Source: Pseudomonadota bacterium (GTDB taxonomy: Bacteria > Pseudomonadota > Alphaproteobacteria > Rhodospirillales > Magnetospirillaceae). From it: a stretch of DNA of 64,000 nt. A model generated the notes under the pieces. The model was not told the DNA's origin, did not search any database, and saw nothing but the letters and a program-made list of their open reading frames with translations. Shown piece by piece: positions 20,385-27,872 of the stretch. The DNA lies in NCBI GenBank assembly GCA_021793155.1, contig JAJYTF010000007.1, forward strand, positions 40,575-104,574, in the 5' to 3' direction. Position numbers and translations under genes: made by a program. Position 1 is the stretch's first letter, and each line of letters begins with the position of its first letter.

Positions 20385-22512
20385 CCTGAAGAAATTCACC
20401 GCACGGTTCATCGACGAGGCGCGCGACCATCTGGGCAAGCTTGAGGAAGGCCTTGCCGCCTTTCATAGCGGCGTGGCCGATCCCGAGACCATCAACACCA
20501 TTTTCCGTTCGGCCCATACCATCAAGGGCTCGGCGCGGATGCTGAAACTGGCAGCCATCAACGAAACCGCCCACCACCTCGAAGACGTCCTGGGTGCCAT
20601 GCGCAGCGGCGGACTGACCTATACCGCCGAGCTGGGCCGGTTGCTGGAGAGGGCGGTCGATGCCATCGCCGGGTTGGTCGAGCAGGTGGCCGAGGGAACC
20701 ATTCCGGATGCCGCCGATCCGTTGCTTTGCGACGAACTGGGCCGCGCTGCGGCGGCGGCAGCCGGTGAAGCCGTCTCAGCCCCGGCTACAGCCACGCCGG
20801 TGCCCACGCCCCAGGCTGAAGCCGAATCGTTGCCACCGCCCACGCCGACACCCTCGGCCACCGCCTCGGCCAAACTCAAGTCCCCCGATACCGTTCGGGT
20901 GTCCATGAACAAGTTGGACGAACTGATCAAGCTGATGGGCGAGGTGGTCTCCAGCCACGCCATGCTGCGCCAGCGGGTCGCCGATCTGCGTGCCATCGAG
21001 CGCACCCGCGCTCTCGCACCAGGCGGAAGCCCGACGGTCCTCAAGGATTTCGCCCGCGACCTCAAGGACGACGTGGCCGCCCAAGAACTGCTGATGGAGG
21101 AACTGCACCGTAAGGCCCTGGTCATGCGCATGCTGCCGCTCGGCATGGTTTTCGAGTCGGCGCCGCGCATGGTCCGTGAACTGGCCCGCTCCATCGGCAA
21201 GAACGTCGAATGTGTGGTAACCGGGACCGAGATTGAACTGGACCGGCAGACCATCGATCGGCTCGGCGATCCGATCCTCCATCTGCTGCGCAACGCCGTG
21301 GACCACGGCGTCGAAGAGGCCGAAGCTCGCCGCCGCGCCGGCAAGCCTGAGGCCGGGCGGATCCGGTTGAGCGCCCGCCAGGACGCCGCCGGGGTCGTGG
21401 TCGAAGTCAGCGATGACGGCGGCGGCATAGCGCTCGAAGCGGTCCGCGACAAAGCGGTGCGCAAGAAGCTGATGACGGCCGAGCAGGCGGCGGCCCTGTC
21501 GGAGGCCGAGGTGGTCGACCTGATCTTCCGCCCGGGGTTCAGCACCAACGCCATCGTCACCGACGTTTCGGGGCGCGGTGTCGGGATGGACGTGGTCAAG
21601 CGCTGCATCGTCGACGACCTGCAGGGCGGCATCGAGGTCGACACGCGACCGGCCGCCGGAACCACCTTCCTGCTGCGCCTGCCCCTGTCCCTGGCAGTGA
21701 TGCGGGTGCTGCTGGTCGAGGCCGGGGGCCAGACCTTCGCCTTCACCGCCCAACAGGTGGCACAATTGTTGCGAGTTCCCGTCGAGAAGCTTCTGATGGT
21801 GGCCGGACGGCCGGCGGTCGTCGTGCAGAACGAATTCTTGCCGGTGGCCAGCCTTGCCTCGCTGCTGTCGTTGCCGCCCCGCCCTGAGCAGCCCGGCGAC
21901 GAGCTGCTGCTGGTGGTGGTGCAGGTGCGTAACGAGAAGCTGGCTTTTCAGGTGGACACCCTGGTCGACGAGCGGGACATGGTGATCAAGCCCCTGCCAC
22001 CGCATCTGGCGCATCTCGCCATGGTAACCGGAATGGTGGTCACCGGCCGCAATTCCCTGGTCGCCGTGCTGCACGCGGCGGTATTGGTGGAAATGGCCCG
22101 TAAGGCGCGCGCCGAAAGCCAACGCGACAAGGCAGGGGAACAGCGGCGGACGCGGGTCCTGGTGGTCGACGACTCGCTCAACACCCGCGAGATCGAGAAG
22201 GATCTGCTCGAGGCCCACGGCTATCAGGTTACCCTGGCCGAGGACGGCCGGGACGGCCTTCATAAAGCGATCGGTGCCGAGTTCGACGCGGTGCTGACCG
22301 ACGTGGAAATGCCCAACCTCGACGGCTTCGCCCTGACCCAGGCGTTACGTGCCGACGAGCGCTATCGCGACATCCCCATCATCATCATCACGTCGCGGCA
22401 AAAGGAGGAAGACAAGCGGCGCGGCATCGAGGTCGGCGCCGATGCCTACATCGTGAAGGGTGATTTCGAACAGAGCAGCCTGATCGAGACGTTGAAGGGC
22501 TTGCTGGGGTGA
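20374..22512 (+). CDS. cheA: Hybrid chemotaxis kinase CheA-REC (WspE-like)
   Basis: A 712-aa histidine kinase. Domains in order: Hpt with phosphoacceptor His48 (RSAHTIKGSARML), a Pro/Ala-rich linker (about 130-170), dimerisation domain, ATPase domain (LRNAVDHGVEEA, then DDGGGI), CheW-like coupling domain (about 440-570) and a C-terminal receiver with Asp643 in TDVEMPNLDG and Lys in YIVKGDF. There is no separate CheY/CheB-binding P2 domain visible. The fused receiver is typical of systems without a dedicated CheZ or flagellar output. The start is the GTG 20374, six bases after GGGGAGG, inside the end of cheR; upstream extension of the frame only shadows cheR. Confidence 0.93.
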   Translation: MALDLKKFTARFIDEARDHLGKLEEGLAAFHSGVADPETINTIFRSAHTIKGSARMLKLAAINETAHHLEDVLGAMRSGGLTYTAELGRLLERAVDAIAGLVEQVAEGTIPDAADPLLCDELGRAAAAAAGEAVSAPATATPVPTPQAEAESLPPPTPTPSATASAKLKSPDTVRVSMNKLDELIKLMGEVVSSHAMLRQRVADLRAIERTRALAPGGSPTVLKDFARDLKDDVAAQELLMEELHRKALVMRMLPLGMVFESAPRMVRELARSIGKNVECVVTGTEIELDRQTIDRLGDPILHLLRNAVDHGVEEAEARRRAGKPEAGRIRLSARQDAAGVVVEVSDDGGGIALEAVRDKAVRKKLMTAEQAAALSEAEVVDLIFRPGFSTNAIVTDVSGRGVGMDVVKRCIVDDLQGGIEVDTRPAAGTTFLLRLPLSLAVMRVLLVEAGGQTFAFTAQQVAQLLRVPVEKLLMVAGRPAVVVQNEFLPVASLASLLSLPPRPEQPGDELLLVVVQVRNEKLAFQVDTLVDERDMVIKPLPPHLAHLAMVTGMVVTGRNSLVAVLHAAVLVEMARKARAESQRDKAGEQRRTRVLVVDDSLNTREIEKDLLEAHGYQVTLAEDGRDGLHKAIGAEFDAVLTDVEMPNLDGFALTQALRADERYRDIPIIIITSRQKEEDKRRGIEVGADAYIVKGDFEQSSLIETLKGLLG

Positions 22513-22560
22513 CCGTCCTTCGCGGAGCGTCGCTCCCCAGGGCGAGGAGATAAGAAGGAA

Positions 22561-22610
22561 CCTCATCCTGAGCAGGCCGCCGTGGAAGGCGGCCGTATCG
22601 AAGGATGACC
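22561..22610. repeat. Inverted-repeat element between cheA and the REC gene
   Basis: A nested palindrome occupies the 120-bp gap: outer arms CATCCT (22564-22569) and AGGATG (22602-22607), inner arms GGCCGCC (22575-22581) and GGCGGCC (22588-22594) around a 6-base loop. The outer sequence resembles the widespread alphaproteobacterial intergenic palindrome that reads CCTCATCCTGAG at one end. It could form an RNA hairpin that moderates read-through or protects mRNA ends inside the operon; that is inference. Confidence 0.6.
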
Positions 22611-22632
22611 GATAGGGGAAAGAGAGGGAAAA

Positions 22633-22998
22633 ATGCGGATTCTGGTTGTCGATGACGATGCCCTGGCAGCGGAAATGACCGCTGCGGTGCTGGAAGACGG
22701 CGGCTGCGAGGCGGTCATCGTGGAAAGCGGTGACCAGGCGATGGAAACGCTTGCCACCGACCGTGACTTCGACGCCGTGGTCTCCGACATGAACATGCCG
22801 GGCATGAGCGGGCTTGAGCTGTTCCGCCGCCTGCGGGATGGCAAGTCAGGCCTGCCGTTCATCCTTCTCTCGGGCGACGATCCCGAACAACTGCGTGGCC
22901 AGGAACCGGGGCTTGCCGCCTGCGTCGCGAAGGATGCCGAGCTTGAGGAAACCTTGATGACGGCGATCGCCGAAGTGCGGTTGCCGGCGGCCGGCTGA
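22633..22998 (+). CDS. Single-domain response regulator (CheY-like)
   Basis: A 121-aa stand-alone receiver with the acidic patch VVDDDA, phosphoacceptor Asp52 in SDMNMPGMSG and a Ser in LLSGDD. At the position of the conserved lysine the sequence reads ACVAKDAE, so Lys is kept although the following proline is lost. It sits between cheA and the diguanylate cyclase gene, so it could be a phosphate sink or an intermediate that carries phosphate from CheA to the Hpt domain of the next protein. GGGAAA-type ribosome sequence precedes the ATG. Confidence 0.88.
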   Translation: MRILVVDDDALAAEMTAAVLEDGGCEAVIVESGDQAMETLATDRDFDAVVSDMNMPGMSGLELFRRLRDGKSGLPFILLSGDDPEQLRGQEPGLAACVAKDAELEETLMTAIAEVRLPAAG

Positions 22999-23020
22999 CG
23001 CCGGTACGCGCGGAGGAGCC

Positions 23021-24694
23021 ATGAAATCGACGCCATCTCCCGTCTTGCGCGAACGCATCATGCGGCTGCGTTACGCATATATCGACAAGCTGCCGCGCAT
23101 CCTGGACGAAGTGAAACGGGCATGCGAACAACTGGCTGCCAGTCCGCAGGAGGCCGACACCCTCGATACCCTGCATCGCAGTTTCCATAATCTCAAAGGA
23201 ACCGCCGCCTCGCTCGGCCTGCCGGAAATCAGCGCCGAAGGAGCCGTCGGGACGGATCTTCTGGGAAGGCTGAAAGGACTCGACGCAGCCGAACGCCGGT
23301 CAGCCGTCACAGCGGCCGTCGGCGAGCTGGCCGCGTGCATCGAACGGCTGGATAACCTGAAGGATAGCGCGGCCATCGCCGCGGCCCCGGTCACCGCGCC
23401 TTGGAGCGAGGCCGCGGTCGCCGCCGCGGCCGAGCCCGCTGTGCAGCGCCGCGTGGTATTCTTCTGCGACAAGGATCTCGACGGATCGGCATTGGGAGCC
23501 CAGTTGTCCTGCTTCGGGTACACCTTCTCGAGCTTCATCAATGCCGAAGCGATGAAGGCGGAAGTCCTGGCCGCGCCTCCCGATGCGGTGGTGATGTCCA
23601 CTGCCGGTGCCAAGCTCTTCGCCGATCTTCGCTCGACGGTCGCCGTCCCCATACTGTTCGTCTCGGAGCGGACGGATTTTCCCACCCGCCTGGAGGCTAT
23701 CAAAGCGGGTGGCGAGGCCTATTTCGTCAAGCCGGTAACCGCCCACGAGGTGGTGGACGCCCTGGATGCCGTCACCGTCCGCCGCGAACCCGAGCCGTTC
23801 CGCGTCCTGATCATCGACGACGAGCCCGAGATGGGCGATTACCACGCGCTGATCCTGGAGGGCGCAGGCATGATGGTACGGCGTCTGGACGACGCGACCC
23901 GGGTCCTGGAGGAGTTGAACGAATTCCAGCCCGACCTGCTGCTGATGGACATGTACATGCCCAGTTGTTCAGGCCGTGAGCTGTCGCGGGTGATCCGCCA
24001 GATCCCGAAATTCGTCAGCCTTCCCATCATCTTCCTGTCCAGCGAAACCGACCGGCTTGTCCAGGTATCGGCCATGCGGGTAGGGGCCGACGGCTTCCTT
24101 ACCAAGCCGATCCCGCCCGAAGACCTGGTCACCGCCGTGGCCGTGCGGGCTGAGCGTACCCGCGTCTTGCGGGCGCTGATGATGCGCGACAGCCTGACCG
24201 GCCTGCTCAACCACACCACGCTGGCGCAGTTCCTGGACACCGCTTTGGCCAATGCACTGCGGCAGGATAGCCGCCTGTGCTTCGTCATGCTGGATCTCGA
24301 CGAGTTCAAGAAGGTTAACGACACCTATGGCCATCCTGCCGGCGACCAGGTGCTGGTCGCCCTGGCGCGCCTGCTCAAGCAGCGTCTGAGGACATCTGAC
24401 GTGATCGGCCGGTATGGCGGCGAGGAATTCGCCGCCATCCTGTGGAACCTGTCGATCGACGAGGCGGTCCGGGTGATCGACCACATTCGCCGGGATTTCT
24501 CGGCACTCACCTTCAAAGCCGATGAGACGGTGTTTTCCTGCTCCTTCAGCGGCGGCGTCGCCGCCTTTCCGGAGCATCCCACCGCGGAAGCGATCGTCCA
24601 GGCCGCCGACCGGGCGCTTTACGCAGCCAAGGAAAAGGGGCGGGGCCGCATCGCGCCGGCCGCCGCTGCCGGGCAGGCGGAGGCACGGCCATGA
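23021..24694 (+). CDS. Hpt-pseudoREC-REC-GGDEF diguanylate cyclase (WspR-like output)
   Basis: A 557-aa output protein. The N-terminal Hpt domain carries His56 in SFHNLKGTAASLG. A receiver-like domain at about 145-250 ends in the usual YFVKP motif but has Ser/Thr (VVMSTAG) where the aspartate should be, so it probably cannot be phosphorylated. A normal receiver follows, with Asp310 in LMDMYMPSCSG and Lys in FLTKP. The C-terminal GGDEF domain has the active signature GGEEF at 466-470 and an inhibitory RxxD site, RTSD at 457-460, five residues upstream. It should make cyclic di-GMP under control of the chemosensory kinase. Its stop overlaps the cheW start. Confidence 0.93.
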   Translation: MKSTPSPVLRERIMRLRYAYIDKLPRILDEVKRACEQLAASPQEADTLDTLHRSFHNLKGTAASLGLPEISAEGAVGTDLLGRLKGLDAAERRSAVTAAVGELAACIERLDNLKDSAAIAAAPVTAPWSEAAVAAAAEPAVQRRVVFFCDKDLDGSALGAQLSCFGYTFSSFINAEAMKAEVLAAPPDAVVMSTAGAKLFADLRSTVAVPILFVSERTDFPTRLEAIKAGGEAYFVKPVTAHEVVDALDAVTVRREPEPFRVLIIDDEPEMGDYHALILEGAGMMVRRLDDATRVLEELNEFQPDLLLMDMYMPSCSGRELSRVIRQIPKFVSLPIIFLSSETDRLVQVSAMRVGADGFLTKPIPPEDLVTAVAVRAERTRVLRALMMRDSLTGLLNHTTLAQFLDTALANALRQDSRLCFVMLDLDEFKKVNDTYGHPAGDQVLVALARLLKQRLRTSDVIGRYGGEEFAAILWNLSIDEAVRVIDHIRRDFSALTFKADETVFSCSFSGGVAAFPEHPTAEAIVQAADRALYAAKEKGRGRIAPAAAAGQAEARP

Positions 24695-25206
24695 CCACCG
24701 AAGCGTCCCTGGAGCGGATTCTGTCGCTCCGCCAGGAAGGCTCGGGCGAGATCGTCAGTGTCGATGAACCGGCGGTGAAGTTGGTGATCGTCTCTCTGGG
24801 CGACCAGTGGTTCGCCTTTCACGGCGAACGCATCCGGGAAGTACTGGCCGAAGCGCCCGTATTTTTCCTGCCCGGTTGCCCGCCTTCGCTGGAGGGCGTG
24901 GTCAACGTCCGTGGCGACATCGAATCGGTGATTCGATTGCGCTCGATCCTCGGCCTGCCGGCGATGGCGGACGGCATCTCGTCGCGCATCCTGCTGGGCC
25001 AGGCCAGCGCCATGCGCAGCGGTGTCCGGGTGGACCGGGTGGAGGACGTGGTGGACGTATTGGAAAGCGCCATTCAGCCGCTGCCGCCAACCACACCGGA
25101 CCATCTTCAGCCGATCATGCTGGGGGTGTTCACCTTCGGCGACCATGTGGTCCATCTCCTCGACCTCGAGCGGATCTTCGAGGATTACCGCGCCGGACTG
25201 CGCTAG
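24691..25206 (+). CDS. cheW: CheW coupling protein
   Basis: A 171-aa scaffold of the CheW family that links the receptor to CheA. The CheW fold runs from about residue 30 to 165, with the conserved GVVNVRGDIESVIRLR segment and LLDLERIF near the end. The N-terminal 28 residues are an extension without clear homology. The ATG overlaps the stop of the diguanylate cyclase gene, and the next CheW-like gene starts directly after its stop. Having two CheW proteins is also a feature of the Wsp system (WspB and WspD). Confidence 0.9.
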   Translation: MTTEASLERILSLRQEGSGEIVSVDEPAVKLVIVSLGDQWFAFHGERIREVLAEAPVFFLPGCPPSLEGVVNVRGDIESVIRLRSILGLPAMADGISSRILLGQASAMRSGVRVDRVEDVVDVLESAIQPLPPTTPDHLQPIMLGVFTFGDHVVHLLDLERIFEDYRAGLR

Positions 25207-25596
25207 ATGGAGATCGAGGTAGTCTGCTTTACCGCGTCCCGGGCGCGGTTCGCTGTCGAAGCCAGCCAGGTAAGGACCATGCTGGCGGCCGATCAGGACG
25301 GCGGCGACGCAGTGCCGATCGAGGGATTGATCGGCCTGCCGGTGTCGGCCGGAGAGCTTCGCCACCGTCTGATTCTGAAGGCCGGCGGCCCGTGTGTCGA
25401 AGTCTCCGGCCCGGTCAGTCTTGAAACCTTGGCCGCCGCCCAAATCCATCCCCTGCCGCGGCTGGTCGCCGCCCGCATGAGTCTCGCTGGGGTCCGTGCC
25501 CTGGCGCTGCCGCCGTCCGGCCCTGTTCTTATCCTGGACGTGAACATGGTCATTGGAGGCGCCGCCGGAACAGCCAGGATGCCGCCGACAGTGTGA
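25207..25596 (+). CDS. Small divergent CheW-like protein
   Basis: A 129-aa protein that begins the base after the cheW stop (TAGATG). The pattern EVVCFTASRARFAVEASQV, the IEGLIGLP segment and LPPSGPVLILDV near the end fit a shortened CheW domain in which the central INLRG-type motif is eroded. It may act as a second adaptor in the array or compete with CheW. The last 47 bp overlap the 3' end of the convergent ABC permease gene, so the true end may matter for both genes. Assignment is by position and weak sequence pattern. Confidence 0.68.
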   Translation: MEIEVVCFTASRARFAVEASQVRTMLAADQDGGDAVPIEGLIGLPVSAGELRHRLILKAGGPCVEVSGPVSLETLAAAQIHPLPRLVAARMSLAGVRALALPPSGPVLILDVNMVIGGAAGTARMPPTV

Positions 25597-26656
25597 ATGC
25601 GGCGATCAGCCCCATGGGCCAGATCTCGCCCAAGACCTCGACGGCGGGCATATCCTTGAGGAATACGCCCTTGATGATGATCAGAAAATATCGCGCCGGA
25701 TCGACCAGGGTGACCGGCTGCAACCAGTCCGGCATGTTGGCGATGGGGGTGGCGAAGCCGGACAGCAACATGGCCGGGGCGACGAAGGTGAAGGCCCCGA
25801 GCATGGCCTGCTGTTGAGTGGCCACCACCGAAGAGATGAACAGCCCAACGCCGATCACCGCCGCCAGATACACCGCCATGGCGAGATAGAGCAGGGGGAC
25901 CGAACCGGTCAGCGGGATGCCGAAGACGAAGCGGGCGAAGGCGATGATCAGGCTGCCTTCGGCCAGGCCGATGACCAGGCCAGGCACCGTCTTGCCGACG
26001 ATGATCTCGCCCGGCCGGGCGGGCGACACAAGAAGCTGTTCAAAGGTACCCAATTCCCGCTCGCGGGCCACCGAAAGCCCGGTCACCACCAGACCGACCA
26101 GCATGGTCAGGATGGCGGTCAGGCTGGGTACCGTGTTCCAGGAGCTTTCCAGATTGGGATTGAAGAAGGCCCGGGGCGCCAGGACCGCCTGTTTTGTACC
26201 CCCTCTGCCGCGCAGGTCCGAGGCATATTGGTCGACGATGTCGTTGACATAACCTTCCAGGATCTGCGCGGCATTGGAACGCCGGCCATCGAGCATCAGA
26301 TCCACCTCGGCGGGGCGGCCGGCGTCGATCTGCCGTGAGAACTCCGGCGGAAAGCGCATCACCGCGATCACCTGTTGCGCCGCCAGCGCGTCACCCGCTT
26401 CGCTCTCGGAATGGGTCAGCAGAACCTCCCTGACCAGGTCCTTGGCCCCGGCAACGCGCTGGATCAGTTCGATGGAATGACCGCCGGCGTCGCGGTTCAG
26501 CACGGCGATGTCCACATTCTTCACTTCGAGCGTGGCGGCGAAGCTGAACAGCACCAGTTGGATCATCGGCGGCAGGATCAGCATGGTCCGGCTCTTCGGG
26601 TCGCGCCACACCGCGCGAATTTCCTTGATGATCAGGCTGACGATCCGTTCCCACAT
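25550..26656 (-). CDS. ybhR: ABC-2 type multidrug export permease (YbhR-like)
   Basis: A 368-aa inner-membrane permease. A first transmembrane helix (about 20-40, MLILPPMIQLVLFSFA) precedes a large periplasmic domain, and five or six helices follow from about residue 170 (LTAILTMLVGLVVTGL onward) with the ABC-2 motif RERELGTFEQLLVSP. It is the last gene of a leftward operon with the order and composition of E. coli cecR-ybhG-ybhF-ybhS-ybhR. The start is the ATG at 26654-26656 (MWERIVSL), one base after the stop of ybhS; the longer frame to 26860 only shadows ybhS. Confidence 0.88.
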   Translation of the reverse strand: MWERIVSLIIKEIRAVWRDPKSRTMLILPPMIQLVLFSFAATLEVKNVDIAVLNRDAGGHSIELIQRVAGAKDLVREVLLTHSESEAGDALAAQQVIAVMRFPPEFSRQIDAGRPAEVDLMLDGRRSNAAQILEGYVNDIVDQYASDLRGRGGTKQAVLAPRAFFNPNLESSWNTVPSLTAILTMLVGLVVTGLSVARERELGTFEQLLVSPARPGEIIVGKTVPGLVIGLAEGSLIIAFARFVFGIPLTGSVPLLYLAMAVYLAAVIGVGLFISSVVATQQQAMLGAFTFVAPAMLLSGFATPIANMPDWLQPVTLVDPARYFLIIIKGVFLKDMPAVEVLGEIWPMGLIAAFTLSAASWLFRRRLQ

Positions 26657-26657
26657 G

Positions 26658-27872
26658 TCACTCGTCCAGTCTCCGCGGCGTCTTTCTGACCACCACAGTA
26701 AAAAACACCGTGGCGATGATGAGCATCGCCAGGCTGTTGGGCCACAGGACGCCCGGTTCGTCGCCCGCAAGGAACAAGGTCTGCAGACTGGGTACGTAGT
26801 AGCGGGCCGGCACCAGATAGGTGGCCAGGCGGATCGGCCAGGGCATGCTGCCGATCTCATAGACCAGGCCCGACAGCAGGAAACCGGGCAGAAAGGCGCT
26901 GAACAACGCCGCCTGCGTAGCGACGAACTGGTTGCGGGCCAGCGAGGAAATGACCAATCCCTGCCCCAGGGTGGTCAGCAGGAAGATCGATGTGACCCCG
27001 GCCAGAGCCCAGATCGAGCCGCGGAATGGAACACCGAATTGCAGCATGGTGATGGCGGTGGTCGCCGCCATCGCCGCCATGCCCAGCAGGTAATAGGGAA
27101 TGAGCTTGCCCAGCACCAGTTCCGGCAAAGTCAGCGGCGTCGCCATCATCGCCTCCATGGTGCCCCGTTCCCATTCCCGCGATACCACCAGAGAGGTCAG
27201 CATGGTGCCGATCAGGGTCATGATGATGGCAACCAGGCCGGGCAACAGGAAACGCCGGCTTTCTTTCGCCGGATTGTACCAGGTGCGCGACACCACGCCG
27301 ATGCGTTGCGCGGCCGCCTGTCCCCGCATGTCGGCGTCGATGGACATCCATGTGCGGAACGTGCCGGCCAGGTAGTTCTCCATCAGGCCGGCAGTGTTGG
27401 GATCGCTGCCGTCGACCAGGATCTGTACCGGCGCCAGGTCGCCGCCGGCCAGCCTTTCGGCGAAGTCGGACGGAATCACCACCACGCCGTTTAAGCGCCC
27501 GGCCACCAGTTCATCGATACATCGCCCCGTCGAGGTGGCGGTATCGGCCTTGAAAAAGCGTGACGCATGGAATGAAGCCGCAAGGCCGGCTGCCGGCGCG
27601 CTCGGTTGCTCGATCACCACGCAGACCGGCGAGTCCTTGAGATCGAAGCTCACTCCATAGCCGAACAGGAACAGCAGGATCAGCGGCAGCACGACGGCGA
27701 TCAGGATGCTGCTGGGATCGCGGACGATCTGCAGCCATTCCTTCCAGACCAATGCCATCAGCCGGCGTGGGATGGCCCCCAGGCGTGTCGCGGCATCCCC
27801 GCGCAAGCGGGGCTCCATGCCCGCGGCAGGGGTTCCTCTTCGGCGGGAACTATGGGAGGAATCGTCATTCAT
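26658..27872 (-). CDS. ybhS: ABC-2 type multidrug export permease (YbhS-like)
   Basis: A 404-aa permease paralogous to its downstream neighbour. The N-terminal 35 residues are charged, then a transmembrane helix (SSILIAVVLPLILLFLFGYG), a periplasmic domain to about 205, and five C-terminal helices with SREWERGTMEAMMATPL, the counterpart of the ABC-2 coupling region. It should form the membrane channel with YbhR, driven by YbhF. The start at 27870-27872 has GGAGG upstream and overlaps the ybhF stop in an ATGA; the longer frame to 28007 lies over ybhF and is not credible. Confidence 0.88.
   Translation of the reverse strand: MNDDSSHSSRRRGTPAAGMEPRLRGDAATRLGAIPRRLMALVWKEWLQIVRDPSSILIAVVLPLILLFLFGYGVSFDLKDSPVCVVIEQPSAPAAGLAASFHASRFFKADTATSTGRCIDELVAGRLNGVVVIPSDFAERLAGGDLAPVQILVDGSDPNTAGLMENYLAGTFRTWMSIDADMRGQAAAQRIGVVSRTWYNPAKESRRFLLPGLVAIIMTLIGTMLTSLVVSREWERGTMEAMMATPLTLPELVLGKLIPYYLLGMAAMAATTAITMLQFGVPFRGSIWALAGVTSIFLLTTLGQGLVISSLARNQFVATQAALFSAFLPGFLLSGLVYEIGSMPWPIRLATYLVPARYYVPSLQTLFLAGDEPGVLWPNSLAMLIIATVFFTVVVRKTPRRLDE

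Noticed and set aside
20776-22263. A 495-aa minus-strand frame opposite cheA
   Set aside because: Antisense shadow; low-complexity residues and no motifs.
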